A stretch of 36,732 bases of DNA from a virus. Below, in pieces: positions 28,318 through 36,086 of this stretch (position 1 is its first letter; each line of letters begins with the position of its first letter). The stretch covers positions 1 to 36,732 of IMG/VR virus record IMGVR_UViG_3300009034_000121. One strand, written 5' to 3'. The position numbers and the translations under genes are program-made. Below the pieces are notes generated by a model, which did not search any database, was not told where the DNA came from, and saw only the letters and a list, made by a program, of their open reading frames with translations.

Positions 28318-29057
28318 TCTATATCGATGACAGAGTAGGGGCGAAGGAAATGACATCTCATGTCCAAAGCCCCCATACTCTACGCCGTTTGGAGTACGCG
28401 GACTTAATGTTCATGGGCAACGGCCCAGATGGCCCGGTCTCCATCGGCATCGAACGCAAGCGTTTCCGCGACCTGATGGACTCCATCTCCAGTGGTCGGC
28501 TCGGCGGACATCAGCTTCTCGGCCTGCTCAACTGCTACGATCACGTATACCTCTTAATAGAAGGGAGCTTCAAGATCGGCAAAGACGGTTTGCTCCGGAG
28601 ACCCAAGGGTAGAAGCTGGGTTGTCGTACAGCTGGGTAGCAGATCACTCCCAGGAAGCTACATGTACAATTATCTCAACGAATTGAGTATTGTGTGCAAT
28701 GTGCATCACACATTCACAGGCAGCGAGCGCCTTAGTGGCCTCTGGATTGACGGCGTTTATAATTGGTGGACCAAACCCTGGGAGAAACACACTGCCCTGG
28801 ACCAGTTCTATTCACCTCCGCCTCCCAAGCAAGCGTTCTTTAGGACGCCTAAGTTACTGGTACGGATGATCAAAGAGATCGAAGGAGTCGGCTGGGAAAA
28901 GGCGAAGGCAGTGGGAAGACGCTACCCGTCACTTAAATCCCTGATGCGAGCAGAAGTCAATGAGCTGTCTGAGATTAAAGTGGGCCGGAAGCAGATCCGT
29001 TTGGGAGACAAAGTGGCTGGTAAAATCCTTCATGCTTTGAAGGGAGGAGAGCAATGA
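28314..29057 (+). CDS. ERCC4/XPF-Mus81-like nuclease
   Basis: I take the TTG at 28314 as start because GGAGGAG (28302-28308) is well placed and the frame then overlaps the previous TGA. It gives 247 residues. MIYIDDRVG opens the ERCC4 fold, and GIERKRFRDLMDSISSGRLG (45-64) is the ERKxxxDxxxS signature with the catalytic E-R-K. The C-terminus has a helix-hairpin-helix-like region (IKEIEGVGWEKAKAVGRRYP), as in XPF and Mus81. Enzymes of this family cut branched or flapped DNA. It may resolve replication or recombination intermediates. Fold assignment is strong; the substrate is unknown. Confidence 0.8.
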   Translation: MIYIDDRVGAKEMTSHVQSPHTLRRLEYADLMFMGNGPDGPVSIGIERKRFRDLMDSISSGRLGGHQLLGLLNCYDHVYLLIEGSFKIGKDGLLRRPKGRSWVVVQLGSRSLPGSYMYNYLNELSIVCNVHHTFTGSERLSGLWIDGVYNWWTKPWEKHTALDQFYSPPPPKQAFFRTPKLLVRMIKEIEGVGWEKAKAVGRRYPSLKSLMRAEVNELSEIKVGRKQIRLGDKVAGKILHALKGGEQ

Positions 29058-29371
29058 GCCACGAAAAAGTAAGAGCGCTACAACGACAGATCAAAATCAT
29101 CGAAGTTGAGCTGAAAGAACATTCGCTACCTTACCTTGAAAGAATCGGCAGACTTTTTACAGAGATACAAGAGATTTGCCAACATCCTGATCTGAAATAT
29201 GAGCCTCCTTGGTCAACTGGCGGTTGTGGAGAATATGAATCACATGGTGGATGGTCGTCATGCCCTGATTGTAGAGGTTACTGGAACCACATACGGGGGG
29301 ATCACCCACACAACTGGCACGATAAAGACTCGCCTTATTACAAAAGGATACTCAAAAAGAGGTTCTTTTAA
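29054..29371 (+). CDS. hypothetical protein with metal-binding motif
   Basis: A 105-residue protein overlapping the nuclease stop by 4 nt with GGAGGGAGAGC upstream. The N-terminal ~45 residues are a coiled-coil helix (LQRQIKIIEVELKEHSLPYL). The C-terminal half has ICQH, GGCGEYESH, CPDCRGYWNH and HPHNWHD, enough Cys and His for one or two zinc sites. No family recognised; a nucleic-acid-binding or adaptor role is possible. Confidence 0.6.
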   Translation: MSHEKVRALQRQIKIIEVELKEHSLPYLERIGRLFTEIQEICQHPDLKYEPPWSTGGCGEYESHGGWSSCPDCRGYWNHIRGDHPHNWHDKDSPYYKRILKKRFF

Positions 29372-29592
29372 TGAAACTTAACATGAACAATATGTGCCAA
29401 GTCAAATTGAACGCCAAGTCTTGGTTACGTCTTATGGATGTCGATCCCATTGCTTACAAATATAATTATGATGGCGAGACACACATACTGCGAGTGCCCT
29501 TATGGAAGATCATGAACATCTTCGGTCCTATGTGTGAAATGGGAATGAGTGTTGCGTTCGACAAAAATGAGATAGAGATAGATGAAACGTAA
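29371..29592 (+). CDS. small hypothetical protein
   Basis: A 73-residue protein with a TAATG start junction and AAAGAGG upstream. Alpha/beta, with WLRLMDVDPIAYKYNYDGET and a beta strand (ILRVPLWKIMNIF); it ends acidic (DKNEIEIDET). No cysteine pair, no membrane segment. Overlaps the next gene by 11 nt. Family unknown. Confidence 0.55.
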   Translation: MKLNMNNMCQVKLNAKSWLRLMDVDPIAYKYNYDGETHILRVPLWKIMNIFGPMCEMGMSVAFDKNEIEIDET

Positions 29593-29740
29593 ACCCGACG
29601 AGTCCTTCGAGGACTACAAACTCAGGCGCACCCGCGACCAGAACTTAACACGAGACAAGCTCCGTGGCCGTCTGTTCTGGGACTCCAAGAGTTGGGGAAC
29701 TTATAGGAGGAAAGAGCATGAAAGTAAAAAGACAGCCTAG
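29582..29740 (+). CDS. 52-residue basic protein
   Basis: Starts at ATG 29582 inside the previous gene's end and stops at TAG 29738-29740. It is strongly basic, with MKRKPDESFEDYKLRRTRDQ and a GRLFWDSKSWGTYRRKEHE end, a pattern I associate with short phage proteins of unknown role. The next gene starts inside it with its own TAGGAGG site. Nucleic-acid binding is possible from charge alone. Confidence 0.55.
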   Translation: MKRKPDESFEDYKLRRTRDQNLTRDKLRGRLFWDSKSWGTYRRKEHESKKTA

Positions 29741-29951
29741 TTTACCTAAACCTGCGTTCGAGCCTGTTACTTTAGAGATCACTCTTGAAACTAAGGACGA
29801 GCTTCTCACACTCTGGCATCACCTTAACATCGATTTTAGCCATGTGAAAACTGCTACTGATACCACCAGTAAATCTTTGCCAGATAATCCAAGTGGTATA
29901 GATCTCTTGTGGCGCGAATTGGACGAGCTTTACCAAGAGAGGTATCTATGA
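29718..29951 (+). CDS. small hypothetical protein
   Basis: A 77-residue protein starting at ATG 29718, which has TAGGAGG 8-9 nt upstream; an in-frame upstream GTG or ATG at 29664 lacks a site. Features are EPVTLEITLETKDELLTLWH (beta strand then helix) and an acidic helical end (LLWRELDELYQERYL). The pattern VTLEITLETKDEL... recurs in phage proteins of unknown role. Overlaps the next gene by 4 nt. Confidence 0.6.
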   Translation: MKVKRQPSLPKPAFEPVTLEITLETKDELLTLWHHLNIDFSHVKTATDTTSKSLPDNPSGIDLLWRELDELYQERYL

Positions 29952-30247
29952 GCAAAACACTCTGCATAGGTGGCCCATTGGATGGTAAAAGAGTTGAACG
30001 ACGACAGGATAATCTCATGTTTATCCATAGAGAACTAGAACAGGAAATGGAGCACCATCCTTCTCTCGGTTTTCCAATGTTCTCCGTGAAAGAAGTGGAT
30101 TACATCTACCACAAAGAGATGATCCAAGGACAATACAAACGATTTTTCCTTTATGTGCTGGATTCCATCACCATCGACGACATGATCTCTCTTCTAATAG
30201 ATCGGTATGAATTAGATTCTATCTTGAAAGACACGAATGAAGCATAA
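29948..30247 (+). CDS. small protein with GGPLDG motif
   Basis: A 99-residue protein from ATG 29948 (CTATGA junction). TLCIGGPLDGKRVE at the N-terminus is a motif common in short phage proteins of unknown function, followed by a strand-rich middle (YIYHKEMIQGQYKRFFLYVL) and a helical acidic end. It overlaps the polymerase gene by 11 nt and is therefore probably translated with it. A replisome accessory role is possible but unsupported. Confidence 0.6.
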   Translation: MSKTLCIGGPLDGKRVERRQDNLMFIHRELEQEMEHHPSLGFPMFSVKEVDYIYHKEMIQGQYKRFFLYVLDSITIDDMISLLIDRYELDSILKDTNEA

Positions 30248-32840
30248 GCTCGCTCCAGATTGCATCAACTGTGACCTCCGCGAGACCTGCAAACAGGTAG
30301 TGTGGGGCAATGGACCTGAAGATCCTTCTGCTGCGGAGTGGATGCTCATAGCCGAGGCTCCTGGACACAACGAAGACTTTCAAGGCGTCCCTCTCGTAGG
30401 GCTCACTGGCGAGGAGACTACGTGGCTTCTGAATCGCATCGGTCTAAAGCGTGCTGAGGGTTACCTAACCAATGTGATCAAGTGCCGACCGCCAGGCAAC
30501 AAGGATCCTAAGCCGGAGCAGATAGCGGCCTGCTCTCCTTGGCTGGAGCAAGAGATCCGGATGGTTCAACCTGAGCTTATCATCCTTATGGGTAGGTTCG
30601 CTACTCACTGGTTCCTGCCCGAATGGAATATGGAGTTATGTCATGGCATACCTTTTCAAGACGAAGTGGGGAGGATCCTTATCCCAACGTATCATGTCGC
30701 GGCAGGCCTTCATCAACCGTCTACGATGCTTGCTATCCAATCCGACTTTAAGGCTATCAAAGACGTCCTTGCAGGAGTCAGACCACCGAGGCATATTGAG
30801 GACCCGTTCAACGGAAAAGAACAATATGAGTCCGTAGGCTCCGTAGGTGATTTAAGATACCTTTTACTTGATTACCATATGATAGGAGTGGACACAGAGG
30901 GCACACCGGAGAAGCCCTGGAGCGTACAATTCTCTCGCAAACCAGGCGAGGCTTTCATCATCAGAGCGCATCAAAAGAATATACTTTATGCCTTCAACGA
31001 CTGGTGCTCAAACCCAGAACATACCACACTCCTACATAATGCTCCCTGGGATATCCCTGTGCTGGAAGCGCTCGGAGTATTCCCGGCCACCGTGGCCGAT
31101 ACCATCAGCATGGCTTATCTACTCCAAGGAGAGCCTTTAGGTCTCAAGCCTCTGTCTTTCCGTCACGCTGGGATGGAGATGAAATCGTACAAGGAAGTTG
31201 TACGTGAGAGTACAAGACTTAAAGCCCTCAAATATCTCGCAGAAGCAGTGGAGTATGACTGGCCCGACCCAAAACCTGTTCTTGAATGGCCTAAAGGAAA
31301 ACCAAAGATTCGTCATCCACAAAACCCCTCGAAGAGGATATACAATATTCTCAGAGATTCAACGCTTAAAGATGCTGACCCGTATGATCGTTGGTATAAG
31401 ATCAAGCCGGAAGAAGGAAGAGATTATACTGAGCGGTGTATAGGCGTGATGGAGATGGGGACGCTGGATGACGTAGACCCGGCGACGGCCACCTTCTATG
31501 CGTGTCGTGACGCTGATGCTACTCTGAGGATTGAAGGGGAACTATTACCCCGTATAGTTCAGGACGGTCTACACGACACCTTTTTGATAGACATGGGTGT
31601 TATCCCCATGGCCGTCGATATGATGCGTAATGGAATCAAAGTGGACATACCCTATCTGGAGTCACTGTCCGACTATTTCGATAAGCGTTTGGAGTCGATT
31701 GATGCGCAGGTCACGCGCCTGACTGAGAAAACGATAAATATAAACGCTCACGATCAGGTCGCTGACTTGTTGTTTAATCACCTTCAGTTGACCCCGCTGA
31801 AGAAAACCAAAGGCAAGACTGGTTGGAGCACCGCTGAGGAAGTCCTATCTCGTATGGTGGATGAGCATGACGTTGTGCAGCTTATCCGGGATTACAGAGA
31901 GTTGGCCAAACTCAAGGGAACATATTCCGATCAGATCCCAAGGTATGCCAGGGAGGGTGACGGCAGGGTCAGAGGCAACATCCGTCTCACCCGCACTGCC
32001 ACCGGACGACTGTCCTGGGCGGACCCCAATCTGCAAAACATTCCTATCCGTTCGGAGGAAGGGCGAAAAATCAGAAAGGGCTTTCTCGCGGAGGATGGTT
32101 GCTCCCTGGTTTCTTCAGATTATTCCCAAATTGAGCTACGGATGATGGCACATGTCAGTAATGATCAGCTCATGATTGAAACATTTAACAACAATGAGGA
32201 CATTCATGCCAAGACCGCCAGCGAAATGTTCGGCATACCGGAGTCGCGGCTCAACAAAATGCAGCACCGCTATCCGGCTAAACGTACTAACTTTGGGATA
32301 CCTTACGACATCACTGCAAAAGGTTTGTACCGAGACTTTGTTATTGCGGGGTGTAAAGGGTGGACCGTTCCGAAGTGTCAGGAGTTTATCAATGAATGGT
32401 TTAGACTTTACAAAGGCGTGGCGAAGTGGAAAAAAGAAACTGTTCTTTTTGCTCGTCGTCATGGTTACGTTGTTGATATGTTTGGTCGAAGGCGTTACAC
32501 TCCTGCTGTCCGCTGTAAAACGAAATATCTCCAAGAAAAAGCTCTACGAGAAGCTGGAAATCATCCTATCCAAGCTGGAGCCCAAGGAGTGATCAAAACT
32601 GCGATGGGCAAACTGTGGCCTGTGATCCAGGACTGGCGCAAAGAAGACCGCATTGTCCGGCCACTCATTCAGATTCACGACGACCTGGTAGACGAGATAG
32701 CCAACAAAGACATGGCCGTTGTTCTACCCATAAAGAAAAAGATTATGGAGGATGCAGTCACGTTGAGGATACCAACCCCGGTGGACCAACAGTTCGGTAA
32801 CCGCTGGGAGCCTATGTACCCATGGAAAGAGGCAGCTTAA
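30237..32840 (+). CDS. UDG/exonuclease/DNA polymerase A fusion
   Basis: An 867-residue protein with three parts. Residues ~1-185 form a family-4-like uracil-DNA glycosylase: iron-sulfur cysteines C9, C12, C83 and C99, motif AEAPGHNED (39-47) and a late H153 (YHVAAGLH). Residues ~210-430 form a DnaQ-like 3'-5' exonuclease with DTE (219-221), HNAPWD (D272) and YACRD (Y421, D425). Residues ~450-867 form a family A polymerase: motif A SSDYSQIELR (D628), O-helix RYPAKRTNFG (F686) and motif C HDDLVDE (D815, D816). All key residues seem present, so it should synthesise DNA with proofreading and possibly excise uracil. SPO1-type phages carry a comparable glycosylase-polymerase fusion. It is the replicative polymerase of this phage. 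Confidence 0.9.
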   Translation: MKHKLAPDCINCDLRETCKQVVWGNGPEDPSAAEWMLIAEAPGHNEDFQGVPLVGLTGEETTWLLNRIGLKRAEGYLTNVIKCRPPGNKDPKPEQIAACSPWLEQEIRMVQPELIILMGRFATHWFLPEWNMELCHGIPFQDEVGRILIPTYHVAAGLHQPSTMLAIQSDFKAIKDVLAGVRPPRHIEDPFNGKEQYESVGSVGDLRYLLLDYHMIGVDTEGTPEKPWSVQFSRKPGEAFIIRAHQKNILYAFNDWCSNPEHTTLLHNAPWDIPVLEALGVFPATVADTISMAYLLQGEPLGLKPLSFRHAGMEMKSYKEVVRESTRLKALKYLAEAVEYDWPDPKPVLEWPKGKPKIRHPQNPSKRIYNILRDSTLKDADPYDRWYKIKPEEGRDYTERCIGVMEMGTLDDVDPATATFYACRDADATLRIEGELLPRIVQDGLHDTFLIDMGVIPMAVDMMRNGIKVDIPYLESLSDYFDKRLESIDAQVTRLTEKTININAHDQVADLLFNHLQLTPLKKTKGKTGWSTAEEVLSRMVDEHDVVQLIRDYRELAKLKGTYSDQIPRYAREGDGRVRGNIRLTRTATGRLSWADPNLQNIPIRSEEGRKIRKGFLAEDGCSLVSSDYSQIELRMMAHVSNDQLMIETFNNNEDIHAKTASEMFGIPESRLNKMQHRYPAKRTNFGIPYDITAKGLYRDFVIAGCKGWTVPKCQEFINEWFRLYKGVAKWKKETVLFARRHGYVVDMFGRRRYTPAVRCKTKYLQEKALREAGNHPIQAGAQGVIKTAMGKLWPVIQDWRKEDRIVRPLIQIHDDLVDEIANKDMAVVLPIKKKIMEDAVTLRIPTPVDQQFGNRWEPMYPWKEAA

Positions 32841-32884
32841 AATAGCTAATAGGACCTAAAAATTTTTTTGGAGAAATAGCTAAT
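32840..32884 (+). repeat. 11-nt direct repeat flanking AT-rich tract
   Basis: AAATAGCTAAT occurs at 32840-32850 and 32874-32884, 34 nt apart, flanking CCTAAAAATTTTTTTGG. It lies in the 76-nt gap between the polymerase and the metallophosphoesterase genes. Possible operator or weak terminator region; no sigma70 promoter is evident. Confidence 0.6.
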
Positions 32885-32916
32885 TCCTACCAATTCACCA
32901 GGATAAAGGGGACAGC

Positions 32917-34167
32917 ATGGATCGCAAACAACGATACAGAGAACGACACAAGAAATTAGGGCTATGTGTGAACTGCTCGCGTGAAGCCGAACCAGGAAAA
33001 ACTCGCTGTGCGGTTTGCAACAAAAAACATAACTCTTATAGGAAGAATAAATCCTCAGGGACACAGGAAGTGCATCAAGAATTTGCTGGGAATGATCTGG
33101 TCTTAACCACAGATTCAACTCGTATTCGGTCTCCTGAAGAGGCACTTGCTAAGGCCCAGGTTGATACAAACAAATGGGAAGTGGTGCGTCAAACTGTAAG
33201 CACCAAAGAAATGAAGAATCACACCAGGTTTAATATTACCGTATACCTTAAACCGCGAGTGCCAGATCCAATGGAGACTGTGATTCGTGGGTTGATCAAA
33301 CGAGTACCTGCTTGGGTCCCGCCGGAACTTGAGCCATCTGCTCCAGAAGATACTGATTTTGCTATGGAAATGGCCCTTTACGACGCTCACTTTGGCAAGT
33401 TGGCATGGGGCAAGGAAACAGAGCAAGGATCCTACGATATGGAGATCGCGGCTCACACCTTCATTACAGCTGCTCGCAAGAACCTAGACTTTTGCAGTCC
33501 GTGGAACATATCAAAGATCTTTTTCCCATTCGGTCAGGACTATCTACACATTGAGAACTACCAGGGCACTACACCTCTGGGGAAGCATATGCTTGATGTG
33601 GACACCCGGCTGCCTAAGATCCTGCTCACTGCTATTGAGGCCATGTTCGACGTGGTTAAGTTGTGCCGTGATGTGGCTCCTGTGGAAATCCTTTGGGTGC
33701 CAGGCAACCATGACATGCACTCCTCGTTTTATTTAAGCGAGATCATCAAACAACGCTTCCGGGAAGACGACCGCGTGATCGTGGATAATACTCCGCCATG
33801 GCGAAAGGCTCGACTCTGGGGCAATTTGCTTGTTGGCTTTACCCATGACGCTAATATTCGACAGACCAACGTCGTTAACATGTTGCCCCAATTCTTCCCG
33901 GAACTATGGGGCCAAAGCAAATACCGCGAATGGCACACGGGCCACAAGCATACCAAGAAGGAATGGAAGTACATGCCCACTACGTCAGCTGGTGGCACAG
34001 TTATCAGACAGATCCCAACTCTTTCCCCAATAGACGCCTGGCATTATCAAGAGGGATTCGTTGATGCGATCCCGGCGGGCGAGTCTTTTATATGGAGCAA
34101 ACACAATGGAGTTATCGCACATTTTACAGCTTATTGTGGCAGCCACACAAAAGGTGCAGTGGTCTAA
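32917..34167 (+). CDS. zinc-finger metallophosphoesterase
   Basis: A 416-residue protein. The N-terminal ~40 residues hold a zinc site (CVNC, C17/C20; CAVC, C31/C34) with basic flanks (MDRKQRYRERHKKLG), and residues ~150-416 a calcineurin-like phosphoesterase: DAHFG (D156, H158), GQDYLH (D208), GNHD (263-266), THD (H310) and GHKH (343-345). Such enzymes act as nucleases or phosphatases (SbcD, Mre11 and related phage proteins). The linker (45-150) is mixed. Proximity to the polymerase suggests a DNA-processing nuclease; the metal-site order is clear, the substrate is not. AAAGGGGAC is the ribosome site. It ends 62 nt inside the next gene. Confidence 0.8.
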   Translation: MDRKQRYRERHKKLGLCVNCSREAEPGKTRCAVCNKKHNSYRKNKSSGTQEVHQEFAGNDLVLTTDSTRIRSPEEALAKAQVDTNKWEVVRQTVSTKEMKNHTRFNITVYLKPRVPDPMETVIRGLIKRVPAWVPPELEPSAPEDTDFAMEMALYDAHFGKLAWGKETEQGSYDMEIAAHTFITAARKNLDFCSPWNISKIFFPFGQDYLHIENYQGTTPLGKHMLDVDTRLPKILLTAIEAMFDVVKLCRDVAPVEILWVPGNHDMHSSFYLSEIIKQRFREDDRVIVDNTPPWRKARLWGNLLVGFTHDANIRQTNVVNMLPQFFPELWGQSKYREWHTGHKHTKKEWKYMPTTSAGGTVIRQIPTLSPIDAWHYQEGFVDAIPAGESFIWSKHNGVIAHFTAYCGSHTKGAVV

Positions 34168-34468
34168 TCTGATCCTGTTGGCATGTGTATCCTTTGTGCA
34201 GAATATGGCTTTCACTCTCACGGGACGTTCCAGGGCCTCTGGAGATCCCAGCTTCCACCGATGGTGCTCATGGGGCTCCAATGGAATATGGTTCTTCTGT
34301 TATGCACTGCTCTTGAAAGCTATCTGGGAACCGATCAAAACAGGCCAATGGTGGTTTGTCATCCTTGCAGGTATTATTTACACAATTATGACAGCCGAAG
34401 GATCTGTTCTGATGATGAGGATCATGCTCAAAAAGGAAAAAGGTAAAAGGAGAGTTGGAGCGAGGTGA
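34106..34468 (+). CDS. multi-pass membrane protein
   Basis: A 120-residue protein from ATG 34106 (GGAG about 10 nt upstream; starting inside the previous gene). Hydrophobic segments fall at about 19-36 (WSNLILLACVSFVQNMAF), 56-70 (GIWFFCYALLLKAIW) and 76-96 (GQWWFVILAGIIYTIMTAEG). FVQNMAFTLTGRSRASGDPS, then FHRW...SNGIWF, resembles a conserved phage membrane protein of unknown role. The C-terminus is very basic. It could be a holin-like or exclusion protein, but it lies far from the lysis genes. Confidence 0.65.
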   Translation: MELSHILQLIVAATQKVQWSNLILLACVSFVQNMAFTLTGRSRASGDPSFHRWCSWGSNGIWFFCYALLLKAIWEPIKTGQWWFVILAGIIYTIMTAEGSVLMMRIMLKKEKGKRRVGAR

Positions 34469-34629
34469 AGACGTACTGGGTAATATTCATTCATTGTTGC
34501 CCTTTTTGCGGGAAGCCTTCTGCACACGACATACCTAGAAAAACTTTGAAACTCGCAAAGAAATTATTTGAAATGGCTGCTTGTATTGGATGTTTTAGCA
34601 AGGAATTGGAGAAAGAAAAAGATGCCTAA
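34465..34629 (+). CDS. small zinc-ribbon protein (GTG start)
   Basis: A 54-residue protein starting at GTG 34465, which overlaps the previous TGA (GTGA) and has GGAGAG upstream. HCCPFCGKPSAH and CIGCFSKE provide the four cysteines of a zinc ribbon. The C-terminal helix is charged (ELEKEKDA). Overlaps the next gene by 8 nt. Family unknown; another of the window's many ribbons. Confidence 0.55.
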   Translation: MKTYWVIFIHCCPFCGKPSAHDIPRKTLKLAKKLFEMAACIGCFSKELEKEKDA

Positions 34630-34825
34630 CTGTCATTACGACGATACTACATTGACCGAGGAAGAAGTTAGAAAACTATCTCGGTTAAAACGTAAAAACG
34701 CTGTCGTGGAATACGTTGAAGAATTATTAACTAAAGCGTATAATGAAGGAGTCGATGATGTAATAGAGGACCCGGCAGGATTCGGTGTGGAGTTTGAGTA
34801 CGAAGACCCTTATGGAGGAATTTAA
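34622..34825 (+). CDS. acidic small protein
   Basis: A 67-residue protein from ATG 34622 (start inside the previous gene, AAAGAAAAAG upstream). Helical N-terminal half (TLTEEEVRKLSRLKRKNAVV, then EYVEELL) and an acidic C-terminal tail (DPAGFGVEFEYEDPYGGI). No cysteine pair. An in-frame upstream start at 34568 overlaps more and is not favoured. Its stop precedes the next GTG directly. Unknown function. Confidence 0.55.
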   Translation: MPNCHYDDTTLTEEEVRKLSRLKRKNAVVEYVEELLTKAYNEGVDDVIEDPAGFGVEFEYEDPYGGI

Positions 34826-34942
34826 GTGAGTAAACTCCGCGCCATACTTTTCTGGGCAGCCATGGCTGTCACTTGGATTATGATTTGTTTTGGGGGAGTG
34901 TTCGCAATATCTCAGGTTTTTGGTGATGGGGTGCCTTTATGA
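34826..34942 (+). CDS. 38-residue membrane micropeptide (GTG start)
   Basis: GTG 34826 follows TAA directly, with GGAGGAA 8-9 nt upstream, and the TGA at 34940-34942 overlaps the next ATG. MSKLR is followed by a hydrophobic helix (AILFWAAMAVTWIMICFGGV, then FAI). This is a single-pass membrane peptide. Good spacing and coupling support translation. Role unknown. Confidence 0.5.
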   Translation: MSKLRAILFWAAMAVTWIMICFGGVFAISQVFGDGVPL

Positions 34943-35166
34943 AACCTTCCACACCAGCTCAACGCTGGGCTCAAGAGCGTAACTTAGGTCTGGGGCGTAT
35001 AGCCGGGATGGCCGCTCAGCTACATATGTTAGCTAAGGCTGACTTTCTCACCATCGTTGAGAAAGAACAATGTTTTAAATCATACCGCATTTTGATGGAT
35101 ATATTAAATAATAAGAAGTTTGAAGCCAAGTGGTCTAAAGCCGTTTATTTGGGGAAGCACTTATGA
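34939..35166 (+). CDS. small helical protein
   Basis: A 75-residue, basic helical protein with an ATGA start junction. LHMLAKADFLTIVEKEQCFK and ILMDILNNKKFEAKWSKAVY are typical of a four-helix soluble fold. One cysteine. The stop overlaps the next ATG by 4 nt. Family unknown. Confidence 0.55.
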   Translation: MKPSTPAQRWAQERNLGLGRIAGMAAQLHMLAKADFLTIVEKEQCFKSYRILMDILNNKKFEAKWSKAVYLGKHL

Positions 35167-35408
35167 TTCAGGATTATATCATCTCGGTGTGCTTGGGTTT
35201 TCTAGTAGGATCTCTTACGCCTTCTATCTTCAGTCCTAATAAACCCTCCAAGTATACCAGTGTTGTGCAGGCAAGCGCTTTAGTGGTCATCGGTATCTGC
35301 ATGTTCAGTCTGAAACTGTGGTTCTCGGCTGGAATGAATTGGTTAGGCACAATAGGATGGACTATACTGCTACTCCAAAAAATCAGACAGGAGAAACATG
35401 GGCGTTGA
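35163..35408 (+). CDS. membrane protein, 2-3 TM
   Basis: An 81-residue hydrophobic protein. Segments at ~5-20 (YIISVCLGFLVGSLTP), ~33-51 (SVVQASALVVIGICMFSLK) and ~56-70 (AGMNWLGTIGWTILLLQ) look membrane-embedded; the C-terminus is basic (KIRQEKHGR). It overlaps both neighbours by a few bases. A small multi-pass protein of unknown role; not close to known lysis genes. Confidence 0.6.
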   Translation: MIQDYIISVCLGFLVGSLTPSIFSPNKPSKYTSVVQASALVVIGICMFSLKLWFSAGMNWLGTIGWTILLLQKIRQEKHGR

Positions 35409-35640
35409 TTACGACATGATAATGCCTTTTGGCAAATTCGGTCCACACAAAGGAGATGTACGACCTGTTAAAGACTGTCCTAGCGATTACCTCCGTTATC
35501 TCTTAGAGGAAGAAGACGATACAGGTTGGGTATCAGGTAAGTATGGAAAAGATCTACTGGACACAATCGAAGCCACGTTGGTTGCCCGTGATCGCGGGTA
35601 TAGCCACTGGAACGAATCAGAAGAAGAAGGAGGATTTTGA
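35398..35640 (+). CDS. DUF3820-like small protein
   Basis: An 80-residue protein. Its first residues (MIMPFGKFGPHKGDVRPVKD, then CPSDYLRYLLEE) follow the pattern MPFGKxxxGxxxxDxPxxYLxxLL of the DUF3820 family, also seen at the end of exodeoxyribonuclease X-type proteins. The family is associated with nucleic-acid functions but lacks a proven role. GAGAAAC is upstream. Its TGA overlaps the T and G of the next gene's start region (TTGATG). Confidence 0.65.
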   Translation: MGVDYDMIMPFGKFGPHKGDVRPVKDCPSDYLRYLLEEEDDTGWVSGKYGKDLLDTIEATLVARDRGYSHWNESEEEGGF

Positions 35641-36086
35641 TGGAACATATGTTCATGATAAGCACTGAGGCAAAAGAAAAGATCGATATAATAAGTGCTG
35701 AAGCAAAAGAAAAGATCGAGGAGATTCTCGAAGAAGATCATGAAAAGGTCGAGGAACGAGGATGGAAAAGCACATCTGAAGAAGACACGGGTAAGAAGGA
35801 CGATGGTGCTAAGGAAGCAGATCCGGAGAAGCATCCGTCCCACAGACCCGAAGGCGATTCTGTTTTCCGCCCGGCTCATTACACCCAGTATAAAGCGATG
35901 GAGCCTTTTACATTCATGTTTTTAAATAATGTGCCGTTTGCTGAGGCTACTGCTTGCACCTACGTTCTGCGCTGGCGCAAGAAGAACGGCATCGAGGATC
36001 TCCGGAAAGCCATGCGGGTCATTGAGATGATGATCGAAATGGAGACCAACAAGGAAGACTACACTCCCAAGAAAGGATGTCTCTAA
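35640..36086 (+). CDS. DUF3310-domain protein
   Basis: A 148-residue protein from ATG 35640 (AGGAGG about 6-8 nt upstream; the listed TTG at 35637 is too close). A charged N-terminus holds two 11-residue repeats (ISTEAKEKIDI, ISAEAKEKIEE), then an acidic linker. The C-terminal ~75 residues (RPAHYTQYKAMEPFTFMFLN, then VPFAEATACTYVLRWRKKNG and IEDLRKAMRVIEMMIE) match the DUF3310 phage family, often described as SaV-like or nucleotide-kinase-like without clear proof. Role probably in early host takeover or nucleotide metabolism. Confidence 0.75.
   Translation: MEHMFMISTEAKEKIDIISAEAKEKIEEILEEDHEKVEERGWKSTSEEDTGKKDDGAKEADPEKHPSHRPEGDSVFRPAHYTQYKAMEPFTFMFLNNVPFAEATACTYVLRWRKKNGIEDLRKAMRVIEMMIEMETNKEDYTPKKGCL
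35658..35719 (+). repeat. 33-nt period tandem repeat in DUF3310 gene
   Basis: Two units, 35658-35686 and 35691-35719, share 26 of 29 bases and encode the matching peptides ISTEAKEKID and ISAEAKEKIE. An in-frame duplication that lengthens the charged N-terminal helix. Confidence 0.75.

Noticed and set aside
34716-34744. Promoter-like TTGAAG-17-TATAAT
   Set aside because: Lies inside a gene at 34622-34825, lacks the CCACCACAG spacer motif of P1 and P2, and the -10 is explained by the codons for KAYNE.
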